From Sphingobacteriales bacterium (GTDB lineage: Bacteria > Bacteroidota > Bacteroidia > Chitinophagales > Chitinophagaceae): a stretch of 33,323 nucleotides of DNA. A model generated the notes under the pieces. It was given only the letters and a program-made list of their open reading frames with translations. It did not search any database and had not been told where the DNA came from. Made by a program: the position numbers and the translations under genes. This document shows positions 1-8,351 of this stretch, in pieces (the first letter of the stretch is position 1; each line of letters begins with the position of its first letter). Location of the stretch: positions 1-33,323 of the forward strand of contig JAHEBJ010000028.1 of assembly GCA_024642285.1 (NCBI GenBank), given 5' to 3'.

Positions 1-671
1 TATTTGGCCAATTCGAAATGCCCTACCAGATACAACCAGAAATTCGCATGTTGTACAACCCGCAACTGAAAGGGGCGTATAATTTTGTGCCGGGTGTTAT
101 GGCCATGATTTTAATTTTAATTGCAGCCATGATGACCTCCGTTGCCATCGTTAGGGAGAAAGAGATCAATACCATGGAAGTGATACTGGTATCGCCGCTA
201 AAGCCACTTCTGTTTATTATCAGCAAAGCTATACCGTATATATTTTTATCGCTGGTTAATGTAACGACCATTCTGATTGTAAGTGTAACCATACTTGATG
301 TACCCATCAATGGCAGTCTGGTCTTGTTGTTTGCTGAATCTTTGCTGTTCATCATTACGGCGGTTTCATTAGGGCTGATGATCTCCAACTTTGCCAAGAC
401 ACAACAGGAAGCACAGATGTTTTCACTGATGTCTTTATTGCTTCCAACATTGTTACTGGGCGGATTTATGTTTCCTATTGAAAGTATGCCGCTGCCGTTG
501 CAGATTATTTCCAATATCGTTCCCTCAAAATGGTTTTACCTGATTGTAAAAGATGTGATGATAAAAGGCCTTGGTTTTTCGCAGGTGTGGAAAGAAACAC
601 TGGTGTTGCTGGGCATGTCGTTGTTTTTACTGACAGTGAGTTTCAGAAAATTTAAAATCCGTCTGTCATGA
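1..671 (+). CDS. ABC-2 family transporter permease, 5'-truncated by window edge
   Basis: This is the C-terminal part of an ABC-2 type permease of the YbhS/YbhR drug or polymer exporter kind, an inner-membrane subunit that works with an ATP-binding partner expected upstream. The reading frame is open to the first base (codons for FGQFE precede the first ATG at 18), so the true start is outside the window. The visible part carries the family signature VREKEINTMEVILVSPLKP after a first membrane helix, then about five hydrophobic segments and the conserved GGFMFPIESMP stretch before the last helices. Its stop overlaps the next permease start by four bases (ATGA, 668-671), showing translational coupling of a two-permease operon. 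The substrate cannot be told. Family assignment is secure. Confidence 0.9.
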   Translation, partial: FGQFEMPYQIQPEIRMLYNPQLKGAYNFVPGVMAMILILIAAMMTSVAIVREKEINTMEVILVSPLKPLLFIISKAIPYIFLSLVNVTTILIVSVTILDVPINGSLVLLFAESLLFIITAVSLGLMISNFAKTQQEAQMFSLMSLLLPTLLLGGFMFPIESMPLPLQIISNIVPSKWFYLIVKDVMIKGLGFSQVWKETLVLLGMSLFLLTVSFRKFKIRLS

Positions 672-1786
672 AAAAGCTACTCGTAATACTGGAGAAAGAA
701 TTCAGGCAGGTTTTCCGCAACCCCGCAATCCTTCGGATGGTGCTCATCATGCCGGTGATACAATTACTGGTGTTTCCTTTCGCTGCCAATTACGAAGTAA
801 AGAATGTGTTGTTGTCTGTGGTTGATCATGACCATAGTTCTTACTCACAAAAATTCATTAACAAGATTTCAGGCTCGGGTTATTTTAAACTGACCGATTT
901 GTCGCCGTCTTATAAACAGGCCATGGTATCTATTGAATCAGGAAATGCCGACCTGATCATTGAAATACCGTCGGGATTTGAAAGGGAATTGGTGAAGGAA
1001 AACAAAAGCAATATGCTGATTGCCGTGAATGCCGTGAATGGTGTAAAAGCCAATCTGGGCGGGGCATACGCGGCCAATATTATTAAAGATTTTAATTCAG
1101 ATATCAGGGTGGAGTGGATTCAGTTTCCAAAATTCAATCCGCAACCAATCATCGAAGTCACTTCTTCCAATTGGTACAATCCTGCCATGAATTATAAAAT
1201 ATTTATGGTGCCGGCAATACTGGTAACCTTGCTTACCATGATTGGCAGTTTAATGGCTGCGTTGAATATTGTTCATGAAAAAGAAGTGGGAACCATCGAG
1301 CAGATCAATGTATCGCCCATAACAAAAGTGCAATTTATTTTGGGTAAACTTATTCCTTTCTGGATCATGGGTTTGGTAACACTTACCCTTGGCCTGATCG
1401 TTTCCTGGTTGTTTTATAATATTATTCCGGTGGGCAGCATTGCATTAATATATTTATTTGGGATGGTGTTCTTATTTACCCTGCTGGGTATTGGATTGCT
1501 GGTATCTACGTTTTCAGAAACGCAGACACAGGCAACTTTTGTAAGTTTTTTTGTAATGATGTTGTTCATGTTGCTGGGCGGCTTATATACACCGATAGAG
1601 AGTATGCCGGAATGGGCAAAATGGATCACCAAAATAAATCCGGTTGCTTATTTTATAGAAACCATTCGTATGATTGTGTTAAAGGGAAGTGGTTTTGCTG
1701 ATATACGAACTGATCTTTTCTCTGTGTTGGGTTTGGGGATTTTCTTCAATACCTGGGCTGTTATTAATTACAGGAAGCGTTCTTAA
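668..1786 (+). CDS. ABC-2 family transporter permease
   Basis: A 372-residue inner-membrane permease, paralogous to the gene before it. One helix lies near residues 22-40, followed by a large extracytoplasmic domain (about 45-170) and then five or six C-terminal helices. The second half repeats the family motifs seen in the upstream gene: HEKEVGTIEQINVSPITK and GGLYTPIESMPEWAKW. The ATG overlaps the preceding stop by four bases, so the two permeases are co-translated and probably form a heterodimer with an ATPase encoded upstream of the window. The operon ends here, because the next gene runs on the opposite strand and its stop lies only three bases downstream. The transported substrate is unknown; drug, lipid or polysaccharide export are family possibilities. 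Confidence 0.92.
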   Translation: MKKLLVILEKEFRQVFRNPAILRMVLIMPVIQLLVFPFAANYEVKNVLLSVVDHDHSSYSQKFINKISGSGYFKLTDLSPSYKQAMVSIESGNADLIIEIPSGFERELVKENKSNMLIAVNAVNGVKANLGGAYAANIIKDFNSDIRVEWIQFPKFNPQPIIEVTSSNWYNPAMNYKIFMVPAILVTLLTMIGSLMAALNIVHEKEVGTIEQINVSPITKVQFILGKLIPFWIMGLVTLTLGLIVSWLFYNIIPVGSIALIYLFGMVFLFTLLGIGLLVSTFSETQTQATFVSFFVMMLFMLLGGLYTPIESMPEWAKWITKINPVAYFIETIRMIVLKGSGFADIRTDLFSVLGLGIFFNTWAVINYRKRS

Positions 1787-1789
1787 AAA

Positions 1790-2008
1790 TCACCCATCTA
1801 TATACAAGTCTTCCACTTTCTTTCTTGCCCATGCTGTTTTGCGTAAAAATTTTAAACTGGATTTGATACTTGGATTATCTCTAAAGCAATTTATTCGGAT
1901 GATATTGCCCAGTTCTTCCCAGCCATACATCTCCACCAGATGTGTGACAATCATTTCGAGTGTTTTGCCGTGCAGGGGATCGTTTGATATGGATTTGTCT
2001 TCACTCAT
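1790..2008 (-). CDS. VF530 family protein (DUF2132)
   Basis: A 72-residue DNA-binding-like protein of the VF530/DUF2132 family. The family pattern is clear along the whole length: [18 protein letters not shown], then YGWEELG, INCF, and the C-terminal block [20 protein letters not shown]. Length equals the family norm. Structures in this family show a small helical fold; the cellular role is not established. The start codon overlaps the stop of the antiporter gene by four bases (2005-2008), so it is translated as the last gene of an antiporter-VF530 pair. Recognition is confident, function is not. Confidence 0.93.
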   Translation of the reverse strand: MSEDKSISNDPLHGKTLEMIVTHLVEMYGWEELGNIIRINCFRDNPSIKSSLKFLRKTAWARKKVEDLYIDG

Positions 2009-3207
2009 GCTTTGTTTGTTTCATGTTCAGCCAGTCTTTTTTCTTTTTGTTTAGTTGAAATAAGCCCGATCATCATAATAAAAGCCGTCAGCAAAACAAT
2101 CTGCAAAATAAGTGATTTGTTCACCAGCGGAATATTTTGCGATGGTATGATGGAAAGAAAGAGCAGGATGTTGATCAAGCCCCGGGGTACTATCAGCAGC
2201 ATAGGCATCATATCCAGTTTCAGGATTATAAACTGGAGGGCACGTAAAATTAAAACAGCTGATACAATGCCTACTGCCCATACAAAAGTTTTCGGATTAA
2301 GAATTTCTTTTGTCTCCATTAAAAAACCGAAAAGGATAAAAAACAGCGAACGTATCAGAAACGTGGCTTCAATGTTCAATTCTTTGAATTTTCTAATCTC
2401 ACCATCCAGTACTTCAGGTTTCTGTTTGCTAATCCAGCTGAATTTCTTAAACTCTTTAAGGTTACCCAGGAACAAACCGAATATAAGTACGAATATCAGC
2501 GCCGGAAGATGAAAATATTTGGCGATACCATAAATCAAAATGATGGCAAGTATGATGGGCGCAAATTTTATGGAATGGTCGATCTTGCTCAACAGGTAAG
2601 CCAGTCCAATTGTGGCAACAAATGATACGCCAATCATTAGCAACAGCAAGAGGACCGACTGCCATGCCGGTACCGGTTCAGTCATACTTTTTAATGCCAC
2701 AAAATTGAAAAATATTATTCCGAATATATCGGAGAGGCTGCTTTCGTAGGTAATAAACTCCTTACTTTTTTTGCTCAGGTATTTTACACTTGGTATGGCA
2801 ATGGAACTGCTGATGATACTGAGTGGTATGGCGTTAGCCAGCCCATCCCGGAAAGATATAGAAGGTATGGCGTATTGAAAAGCAAAAGACAAAGCAACTG
2901 AAAATACCAGCATCGGTATCAACGCAGTGATGATTGACTTGGTAATGATCTCTTGCTTCGATGCATTAAGCTCCAGTTCCAGCGAGCCTTCCAAAACAAT
3001 CAGTATTAAACCAATGGTGCCGATAAAGGGGAGTAAGTAATTGAGGTCGGGGATTTCGGGAAAAAAATAATTGGTCAGTTGTCTGACTGTCCAGCCCAGC
3101 AATAATAAAAGAATGACTGATGGTATCCTTGTACGGGAAGAGGTTAGGTCAAAAACATACGCAATTAAGAGTAAGCTGCAAATTGCAATGATAATTACGG
3201 CTGTCAT
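2005..3207 (-). CDS. cation:proton antiporter (CPA family, NhaP-like)
   Basis: A 400-residue integral membrane protein with about twelve hydrophobic segments spread over the whole length, matching the sodium/hydrogen exchanger domain of CPA-type antiporters. It probably exchanges Na+ or K+ for H+ across the inner membrane. Family-like features are the N-terminal helix followed by [13 protein letters not shown], the segment [17 protein letters not shown], the [12 protein letters not shown] region of the unwound helices, and a late [10 protein letters not shown] block (about 343-352). There is no C-terminal regulatory TrkA-C domain, so this is a minimal antiporter. It is followed with a four-base overlap by the VF530 gene, and preceded by a perfect palindrome that separates it from the isocitrate dehydrogenase genes upstream. 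Ion specificity cannot be read from sequence. Confidence 0.9.
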   Translation of the reverse strand: MTAVIIIAICSLLLIAYVFDLTSSRTRIPSVILLLLLGWTVRQLTNYFFPEIPDLNYLLPFIGTIGLILIVLEGSLELELNASKQEIITKSIITALIPMLVFSVALSFAFQYAIPSISFRDGLANAIPLSIISSSIAIPSVKYLSKKSKEFITYESSLSDIFGIIFFNFVALKSMTEPVPAWQSVLLLLLMIGVSFVATIGLAYLLSKIDHSIKFAPIILAIILIYGIAKYFHLPALIFVLIFGLFLGNLKEFKKFSWISKQKPEVLDGEIRKFKELNIEATFLIRSLFFILFGFLMETKEILNPKTFVWAVGIVSAVLILRALQFIILKLDMMPMLLIVPRGLINILLFLSIIPSQNIPLVNKSLILQIVLLTAFIMMIGLISTKQKEKRLAEHETNKA

Positions 3208-3221
3208 AAAAAGGATAAGTA

Positions 3222-3251
3222 AAAACGTCTTGTAAATTTACAAGACGTTTT
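3222..3251. terminator. perfect 30-bp palindrome, probable bidirectional terminator
   Basis: Each 15-base arm reads AAAACGTCTTGTAAA, followed by its exact reverse complement with no spacer. A folded transcript would have a GC-containing stem (ACGTCTTGT/ACAAGACGT), a small AT loop, and an A-tract and T-tract on either side. It lies 31 bases after the stop of the isocitrate dehydrogenase gene and 14 bases before the antiporter start, both on the minus strand. A Rho-independent terminator for the icd pair is the simplest reading. An operator for the antiporter is the alternative. Confidence 0.6.
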
Positions 3252-3282
3252 AAAATTAAGTAAAAGGATGGTTATTAGTTTA

Positions 3283-4515
3283 TCAACTTCCCATTTTCTT
3301 TTTCAGGTTCTCATCTATCGCATCTAAAAACTCCTCGGTGTATAAATAATGCTCCCCATGATTAACCTTATTGCCATGAATGCAAACGGCAAGGTCTTTG
3401 GTCATTTTGCCACTTTCTACGGTTTCAATACAAACCGTTTCCAGTGCATTGCAAAAATCAATCAGTGCCTGATTGTTATCTAATTTTCCGCGGAATGCAA
3501 GTCCCCTTGTCCAGGCAAAAATAGAAGCAATGGGATTGGTAGAAGTTGGTTTGCCCTTCTGATGCTCTCTATAGTGGCGGGTTACTGTTCCATGTGCGGC
3601 TTCAGCTTCCATGGTATTACCATCGGGAGTTACCAAAACTGAAGTCATTAAACCTAAAGAGCCAAATCCCTGCGCTACCGTATCACTCTGCACATCACCA
3701 TCATAATTTTTACAGGCCCATACAAAATTGCCGTTCCATTTTAAGGCGCTTGCAACCATATCATCAATCAGGCGGTGTTCGTAAACAATTCCTGCATCTG
3801 CAAATTTTTGTTTGAATTCGCTTTGATAAATATTTTCAAAAATATCTTTAAAACGTCCGTCGTATTTTTTAAGGATGGTATTTTTAGTAGAAAGATATAA
3901 AGGCCAGCCTTTACTTAAAGCCATATTGAAACAGCTACGTGCGAAACCTGTAATACTTTCATCTGTATTGTACATGCTCATAGCAACACCATCACCTTTA
4001 AAATTATATACTTCAAAAACCTGCGGTTCGCCACCGCCTTCGGGTGTAAAGGTCATTGTTAATTTTCCTTTGCCTTTTATTACGGTATCTGTTGCACGGT
4101 ACTGGTCGCCAAAAGCATGACGGCCAACTATGATGGGTGCTGTCCAGTTGGTAACCAGTCTTGGTACATTCTGCATAACAATCGGCTCACGGAAAACAGT
4201 ACCATCAAGTATGTTACGGATGGTTCCGTTGGGGCTCTTCCACATTTGCTTCAGCTTAAATTCTTCCACTCTTTGTTCATCAGGAGTGATAGTTGCACAT
4301 TTAATACCCACGCCGCAGGCCTTTATGGCATTGGCTGCATCAATGGTAACCTGATCATTTGTTTCATCACGATATTCCATGCCCAGGTCAAAATACTGGA
4401 TGTTTACATCCATATAAGGAAGGATCAATTTGTCTTTAATAAATTTCCAGATGATACGGGTCATTTCGTCACCGTCCAGTTCAACCACAGGATTATCTAC
4501 TTTAATTTTAGCCAT
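3283..4515 (-). CDS. icd: NADP-dependent isocitrate dehydrogenase, eukaryotic-like type II
   Basis: Oxidative decarboxylation of isocitrate to 2-oxoglutarate with NADP+ in the TCA cycle, cytosolic homodimer. The 410-residue protein follows the human IDH1-type subfamily closely. Substrate residues are seen as S94, N96 and R100 (KSPNGTIRN), R109 and R132 ([14 protein letters not shown]); the metal-binding aspartates lie in NYDGDVQSD (D274, D278) and the NADP-binding pair R313/H314 in HGTVTRHYR. No key residue is missing. It lies 47 bases downstream of a second, unrelated-subfamily isocitrate dehydrogenase on the same strand, giving a tandem pair. A TACTTTCG element 16 bases before its ATG suggests it may also have its own promoter. 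Length and motifs fit the family exactly. Confidence 0.97.
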   Translation of the reverse strand: MAKIKVDNPVVELDGDEMTRIIWKFIKDKLILPYMDVNIQYFDLGMEYRDETNDQVTIDAANAIKACGVGIKCATITPDEQRVEEFKLKQMWKSPNGTIRNILDGTVFREPIVMQNVPRLVTNWTAPIIVGRHAFGDQYRATDTVIKGKGKLTMTFTPEGGGEPQVFEVYNFKGDGVAMSMYNTDESITGFARSCFNMALSKGWPLYLSTKNTILKKYDGRFKDIFENIYQSEFKQKFADAGIVYEHRLIDDMVASALKWNGNFVWACKNYDGDVQSDTVAQGFGSLGLMTSVLVTPDGNTMEAEAAHGTVTRHYREHQKGKPTSTNPIASIFAWTRGLAFRGKLDNNQALIDFCNALETVCIETVESGKMTKDLAVCIHGNKVNHGEHYLYTEEFLDAIDENLKKKMGS

Positions 4516-4531
4516 GTTTTATTTTTTTTTG

Positions 4532-4539
4532 CGAAAGTA
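4532..4539 (-). promoter_or_regulatory. -7-like element for the type II icd
   Basis: TACTTTCG on the minus strand matches the Bacteroidota -7 consensus TAnnTTTG at all but one fixed position, 16 bases before the start codon. That is the same geometry as upstream of dinB, mnmA and pntAA in this window. No TTG -33 element is visible at the usual distance, so support is moderate. Confidence 0.35.
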
Positions 4540-4562
4540 TTTAATTTTTTTTTGCTATTCTT

Positions 4563-5870
4563 TTACAGGCTCGAACTTTTCTTCAATTGCCCATCACCGG
4601 TTACTACGCCCATGTCGTTTATAATCTCGTTGCCAAACTCACTTGTTTTTAAAAGGGTAGCATCACTCATCAGGTTATAGAAATCTATCGTAACTCTTTT
4701 GCGCATGATGGCGGCCTGCAAAGCAGATGTGATCAGGTCGGCAGCTTCTTTCCAACCTATATATTCCAGCATCATGCAACCGCTTAAAATAATGGAAGAA
4801 GGATTCATACTGTCAGTGCCGGCAAATTTTGGCGCGGTACCATGGGTGGCTTCAAACACAGCATATCCTGTGTTGTAGTTGATGTTGGCACCCGGAGCAA
4901 TACCGATACCACCAACCTCTGCAGCTAAAGCATCAGAAATATAATCGCCGTTAAGGTTAAGGGTAGCTACCACCGAATAATCCTTAGGAGCAATCAGTAT
5001 CTGCTGTAAAAAATTATCGGCAATAATATCTTTCACCAGCAATTTTCCTTCATGAAGGGCATTGCGTTGCACTTCGTTAGCATGTTCTTCGCCATGTGCT
5101 TTCTTCAATTCATCCCATTCGGCCCACGTAAAGGTTTTATCGCCGTACTCTTCACGTGCCACTTCATATCCCCAGGTTTTAAAACCACCTTCGGTGAATT
5201 TCATGATATTTCCTTTGTGCACCAGGGTAACAGATGGCTGCCTGTGTTCCAAAGCATGTGCGATTGCTGCTCTTACCAATCGTTTGGTTCCTTTGGATGA
5301 AACCGGTTTTACCCCATAACTGGAGTCGCCCGGAAAACGTACACTGGTTACGCCCATTTCTTCAAGTAAAAATTTTTCAAATTTTTGGGCTTCTGCCGAA
5401 CCGGCTTTCCATTCGATACCTGCATAAATATCTTCGGTGTTTTCTCTAAAGATGGTCATGTCCACATCCTGCGGATTAACAACAGGAGATGGTACACCCT
5501 TAAACCATTTAACCGGACGTACACAGGCAAACAGATCTAGCTCCTGGCGCATGGCAACATTTAAAGAACGAATACCCCCACCAATTGGCGTGGTCAACGG
5601 ACCTTTTATAGAGACAATATAATCCTTGGCTGCCTGCATAGTTTCAGCCGGTAACCATTCGCCGGTTTGTTTAAATGCTTTTTCGCCTGCCAGAATTTCC
5701 TTCCACTCAATTTTGCGTTTACCGTCGTATGCTTTTTCAACTGCGGTATCAAATACTTTTTGTGCCACCGACCATATTTCGGGTCCAATGCCATCACCTT
5801 CAATAAATGGGATGATAGGATTATCGGAAACAGTCAGTATCCCGTTTTTCATTATTATTTTATCTGCCAT
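4563..5870 (-). CDS. icd: isocitrate dehydrogenase, prokaryotic type I (E. coli Icd-like)
   Basis: Second isocitrate dehydrogenase, of the E. coli Icd subfamily. I chose the ATG at 5870 ([10 protein letters not shown], 435 residues) rather than the farther upstream one at 5921, because family homology begins there. The active-site loop [16 protein letters not shown] (S102, equal to E. coli S113, the AceK phosphorylation site), K219 in TLVHKGN, and metal ligands D309/D313 in LNGDYISD are intact. The NADP-selecting residues are only partly kept: K348 matches E. coli K344, but Y345, Y391 and R395 are replaced by F349, I395 and N399. Coenzyme preference is therefore less certain than the fold. 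It precedes the type II enzyme in an apparent operon and has a long leader with a palindrome. No aceK gene is visible nearby. Confidence 0.95.
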   Translation of the reverse strand: MADKIIMKNGILTVSDNPIIPFIEGDGIGPEIWSVAQKVFDTAVEKAYDGKRKIEWKEILAGEKAFKQTGEWLPAETMQAAKDYIVSIKGPLTTPIGGGIRSLNVAMRQELDLFACVRPVKWFKGVPSPVVNPQDVDMTIFRENTEDIYAGIEWKAGSAEAQKFEKFLLEEMGVTSVRFPGDSSYGVKPVSSKGTKRLVRAAIAHALEHRQPSVTLVHKGNIMKFTEGGFKTWGYEVAREEYGDKTFTWAEWDELKKAHGEEHANEVQRNALHEGKLLVKDIIADNFLQQILIAPKDYSVVATLNLNGDYISDALAAEVGGIGIAPGANINYNTGYAVFEATHGTAPKFAGTDSMNPSSIILSGCMMLEYIGWKEAADLITSALQAAIMRKRVTIDFYNLMSDATLLKTSEFGNEIINDMGVVTGDGQLKKSSSL

Positions 5871-5936
5871 AATATTTTTTTTGAGCCTGGCTTTTGAATG
5901 GCTGTCTAGCTTCATTGGCAACGGCTGTTTGTTAAT

Positions 5937-5958
5937 TTTTACTCTTTTAGTAAAAGAG
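5937..5958. promoter_or_regulatory. palindrome and alternative hairpin in the icd leader
   Basis: CTCTTTTAGTAAAAGAG (5942-5958) is a perfect 8+1+8 dyad. The overlapping segment TTTTACT (5937-5943) and AGTAAAA (5949-5955) can instead form a 7-bp hairpin with a five-base loop. Both lie between the putative promoter at 6011-6018 and the start codon of the type I icd. The dyad suits a dimeric repressor or activator; the hairpin suits RNA-level control. There is no T-run after it on the transcribed strand, so it is not a canonical terminator. Confidence 0.45.
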
Positions 5959-6010
5959 GGAAAAAATAATCACTCTTGTACAGTAAAGCTTTATTCAGCT
6001 TATGGAGCCG

Positions 6011-6018
6011 CAAATTTA
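6011..6018 (-). promoter_or_regulatory. -7-like promoter element for the icd operon
   Basis: TAAATTTG on the minus strand is an exact match to the Bacteroidota -7 consensus. It lies in the 206-base spacer between the GNAT gene and the type I icd, and would give a leader of about 135 bases. Upstream, at roughly the -33 distance, only TTTA rather than TTTG is present. Confidence 0.4.
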
Positions 6019-6076
6019 CGAAAACGGGGGCGTAGTTTAAAGGAATAAAATCAGGGGATTGATTATTGACGGTTAG

Positions 6077-6529
6077 CTAAAAATTTATTGAACAATTCAC
6101 CCAACCTTCATCAAAATTCACTTCGGGGTATTTTTTATAAAAATTGATCGCTGGTTCGTTCCAATCCAGTACCTGCCACATCATGCCGCTGTACTTTTTG
6201 GCTTTGCACTCTTCAGTCAGTTTATCAAATAATAGTTTGCCAATACCCTGTCCACGCATTTTTTCGGTAACCAGCAGATCCTCCAGATAAAGGCGGGTTC
6301 CCTTCCAGGTGCTGTAGCGGATATACCAAAGAGCAAAGCCTTCAACCATTCCATCAACCTCGGCAACATAGGCCCACCAGATTGGTTTTTCGCCAAATCC
6401 ACAATCCACAAAATGATCAAAAGAAACAGTTACTGCATCCGGTTCTTTTTCATACTCAGCCAACTCCTGTATCAGTTCTAACATTCTCACACAATCTTCT
6501 TTAACCGCCCTGCGTATCGTTATGCTCAT
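6077..6529 (-). CDS. GNAT family N-acetyltransferase (SAT-like)
   Basis: A 150-residue acetyl-CoA-dependent N-acetyltransferase. The acetyl-CoA pyrophosphate loop is present as RGQGIGKLLF, preceded by the beta-4 strand LYLEDLLVTEKM. The order of blocks (WWAYVAEVDGMVEGFALW, then YSTWKGTRLYLEDL, then a C-terminal WNEPAINFYKK) resembles the spermidine/spermine or thialysine acetyltransferase branch, so a polyamine or amino-acid amine is a plausible substrate, but this is inference. I start at the ATG at 6529 (MSITIRR); the in-frame TTG three codons earlier lies in the adjacent repeat array. It follows the PLP enzyme gene on the same strand with a 33-base gap filled by that array, so the two are probably co-transcribed. 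Confidence 0.88.
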   Translation of the reverse strand: MSITIRRAVKEDCVRMLELIQELAEYEKEPDAVTVSFDHFVDCGFGEKPIWWAYVAEVDGMVEGFALWYIRYSTWKGTRLYLEDLLVTEKMRGQGIGKLLFDKLTEECKAKKYSGMMWQVLDWNEPAINFYKKYPEVNFDEGWVNCSINF

Positions 6530-6534
6530 TTTCT

Positions 6535-6569
6535 TCAATTTTTAATTCTTAATTTTTCATTTTTAATTA
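6535..6569. repeat. heptad-period array between the PLP-enzyme and GNAT genes
   Basis: Five consecutive 7-base units on the plus strand follow the pattern TTAATTC (6542-6548), TTAATTT (6549-6555), with TCAATTT, TTCATTT and TTAATTA as the other members. The array begins inside the stop codon of the PLP-enzyme gene and ends five bases before the GNAT ATG, so it fills the whole spacer. A 14-base part is repeated in inverted orientation at 7800-7813. Confidence 0.75.
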
Positions 6570-7792
6570 GACAAAGCCTGTTCAAGATCCAAAATAATAT
6601 CCTGCACATTCTCAATTCCCACGCTCATGCGTATCAATCCATCGGTAATACCATACTGTTCACGTTTTTCTTTGGGAACGCCATGGTGTGTCATGGTTGC
6701 AGGGTGACATAACAATGTATCGCAGGTGCCCAGCGAAACAGCACGGATACACATCTGCAGTTTATTAATAAATTGTTTTGCAGCTTCCAGTCCTTCTTTC
6801 ATTTCAAAACTCAACATGGCACCCGGGTGTCGCATTTGTTTGGCTGCAGTATTAAAATCAGGGTGAGAACTAAGTCCGAGGTAGTTGACTTTGGCTATTG
6901 CAGCATGCTCTTCCAGGAAAGCAGCGACTTCCATAGCATTATGACAATGCCGTTCCATCCTTACTTCCAGTGTCTTCATACCCTGGGTTAATAAAAATGC
7001 ATCAAAGGAATTACTGTTGCCGCCCAGCAGGCGATGAACTTTTGTTATGTGACCGTTCATCAATGCCAGATCACTGCCTAACAATGCGCCTCCGATGGCT
7101 GTTCCATGTCCGTTCAGGAATTTAGTTGTACTGTGAAAAACAAAATCAACGCCGTATAAAAAAGGCTGCTGCAAATATGGAGTAGCAAAAGTATTGTCAA
7201 CTGCTACAATCAAATTGTTGGTTTTTGCCAGCCTTGTCAATTCTCCAAGATCAACGCACTGAATAGTAGGATTGGCAGGGGTTTCCAGATACATCATTTT
7301 AATATTGGCGTCGGCCTTGATAGCTTCGGCAGCTTTATCCAAATTCCTCAAATCAACAATTATCGCTTCAATGCCCAGCGGCGGTAATACTTTTTCAACC
7401 AGTTCCTGTGTGCCGCCGTATAAAGAATAATGCGTTAGAATTTTATCACCGGCTTTTAATGTACCAATCATCAATGTGCTTAAAGCCGCCATACCGCTGC
7501 TGTGCAAAATGGCTTTCAACACAAGCGGGTTCCTGTCATCTCCGGCAATGCCAAAACTTTCGAGTGTTGCAATTTTTTCTTCAGCTTCATTGATGGTTGG
7601 ATTTCCCCAGCGGCTGTAGACATAACCTTTTTCTTCACCGCTGAATCGTCGCATGCCCTGTTCAGCATCATCAAACATATAAGTGCTGCTGGCATAAACA
7701 GGAGTGAGGTGTGCAGAATTAGGATCTTTGGTATGTCCGCCATGAATAGCAGCTGAACTAAAACCGCTGAATTGAATTTTTTTGCCGCTCAT
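6563..7792 (-). CDS. PLP-dependent Cys/Met metabolism enzyme (cystathionine gamma-synthase/lyase family)
   Basis: A 409-residue fold-type I PLP enzyme of the trans-sulfuration family. The cofactor lysine is K224 in FHSTTKFLNGHG; the phosphate-binding region is LHSSGMAALSTL (about 96-107), and PLP-ring contacts lie in DNTFATPYLQQP (about 199-210). The family ends with a RMSVGIENVQDI block. At the position of the catalytic cysteine of methionine gamma-lyases (LYGCT) this protein has LYGGT (G127), so a dedicated methionine gamma-lyase is unlikely. Cystathionine gamma-synthase, cystathionine beta/gamma-lyase or O-acetylhomoserine sulfhydrylase remain possible. The gene is flanked by inverted copies of a 14-base AT-rich repeat (6556-6569 and 7800-7813). 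It is divergent from the DinB gene and leads the GNAT gene. Confidence 0.93.
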   Translation of the reverse strand: MSGKKIQFSGFSSAAIHGGHTKDPNSAHLTPVYASSTYMFDDAEQGMRRFSGEEKGYVYSRWGNPTINEAEEKIATLESFGIAGDDRNPLVLKAILHSSGMAALSTLMIGTLKAGDKILTHYSLYGGTQELVEKVLPPLGIEAIIVDLRNLDKAAEAIKADANIKMMYLETPANPTIQCVDLGELTRLAKTNNLIVAVDNTFATPYLQQPFLYGVDFVFHSTTKFLNGHGTAIGGALLGSDLALMNGHITKVHRLLGGNSNSFDAFLLTQGMKTLEVRMERHCHNAMEVAAFLEEHAAIAKVNYLGLSSHPDFNTAAKQMRHPGAMLSFEMKEGLEAAKQFINKLQMCIRAVSLGTCDTLLCHPATMTHHGVPKEKREQYGITDGLIRMSVGIENVQDIILDLEQALSN

Positions 7793-7798
7793 TGTTGA

Positions 7799-7813
7799 GA
7801 ATTAAAAATGAAA
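7799..7813. repeat. short heptad-repeat remnant upstream of the PLP-enzyme gene
   Basis: Two 7-base units, GAATTAA (7799-7805) and AAATGAA (7806-7812), lie just before the PLP-enzyme start. Fourteen bases (7800-7813) are the exact reverse complement of 6556-6569 at the other end of that gene. Confidence 0.55.
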
Positions 7814-7830
7814 GAGAAAAATGCTTTAAT

Positions 7831-7838
7831 TAAATTTG
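7831..7838 (+). promoter_or_regulatory. -7 promoter element of the dinB-family gene
   Basis: TAAATTTG is an exact match to TAnnTTTG, 21 bases before the ATG at 7860. Its position overlaps the alternative TTG codon at 7836, which argues for the ATG as the real start. No -33 TTG is seen at the expected distance. Confidence 0.5.
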
Positions 7839-7859
7839 ACAGTAAATGTAAGAAAAACC

Positions 7860-8351
7860 ATGAAGCATCTCCTGCAACAATCTGCCGCTTTTACCATTTG
7901 GGCAAATCAACAACTGTTTGATTGTATTGGTAAATTGACAGAAGAACAGATCAACAAAGAGATTAATAGCAGCTTTCCCTCAGTCAGGCAAACCATCATT
8001 CATATGTGGGATGCAGAGTGTGCCTGGTGGCAACGTTTAAAACTGGTTGAGAAAATTGAAATGCCTAGCCAGGGTTTTACAGGCGATTTTCAGGAACTCA
8101 TCGCAAAAGTAAATCAGCAATCAGCTACATGGAAAGAATGGGTTGATAACGCCACAGAAGCTCAACTAAGGCATGTGTTTTTTTATCGGAATACAAAAAG
8201 GGAAGAATTTAAACAGACGGTTTATGAAATGTTGCAACACCTGATGAACCACGGTACTTACCACAGAGGACAACTAGTAACTATGTTAAGACAATTGGGA
8301 GTTGATAAAATTCCCCAGACGGACTTTGTGGTTTTTTGCAGAAAAAAGTAG
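7860..8351 (+). CDS. DinB family protein
   Basis: A 163-residue member of the DinB/YfiT metal-binding four-helix superfamily. The probable metal triad is visible: H48 in RQTIIHMWDAE, and H131 and H135 in LMNHGTYHRGQL, the standard DinB C-terminal signature. Members include DNA-damage-induced proteins and thiol-dependent enzymes; the reaction here is unknown. I use the ATG at 7860 because the upstream TTG at 7836 coincides with the promoter element. The gene is monocistronic, and its stop is immediately adjacent (no spacer) to the stop of the convergent lipoprotein gene. Confidence 0.92.
   Translation: MKHLLQQSAAFTIWANQQLFDCIGKLTEEQINKEINSSFPSVRQTIIHMWDAECAWWQRLKLVEKIEMPSQGFTGDFQELIAKVNQQSATWKEWVDNATEAQLRHVFFYRNTKREEFKQTVYEMLQHLMNHGTYHRGQLVTMLRQLGVDKIPQTDFVVFCRKK

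Noticed and set aside
4117-4680. Long open frame on the plus strand across the end of one icd and start of the other
   Set aside because: It lies antisense to two strongly conserved enzymes, has no recognisable domain and no promoter; it is a shadow of coding sequence.
5871-5921. Upstream start for the type I isocitrate dehydrogenase
   Set aside because: It would add 17 residues with no family similarity; the ATG at 5870 begins a typical N-terminus.
6563-7792. Methionine gamma-lyase assignment for the PLP enzyme
   Set aside because: The active-site cysteine characteristic of dedicated methionine gamma-lyases is glycine here, so only the wider family is claimed.
7793-7859. SAM or cobalamin riboswitch upstream of the Cys/Met enzyme
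   Set aside because: The divergent spacer is only 67 bases, AT-rich and without the conserved stems of a riboswitch.
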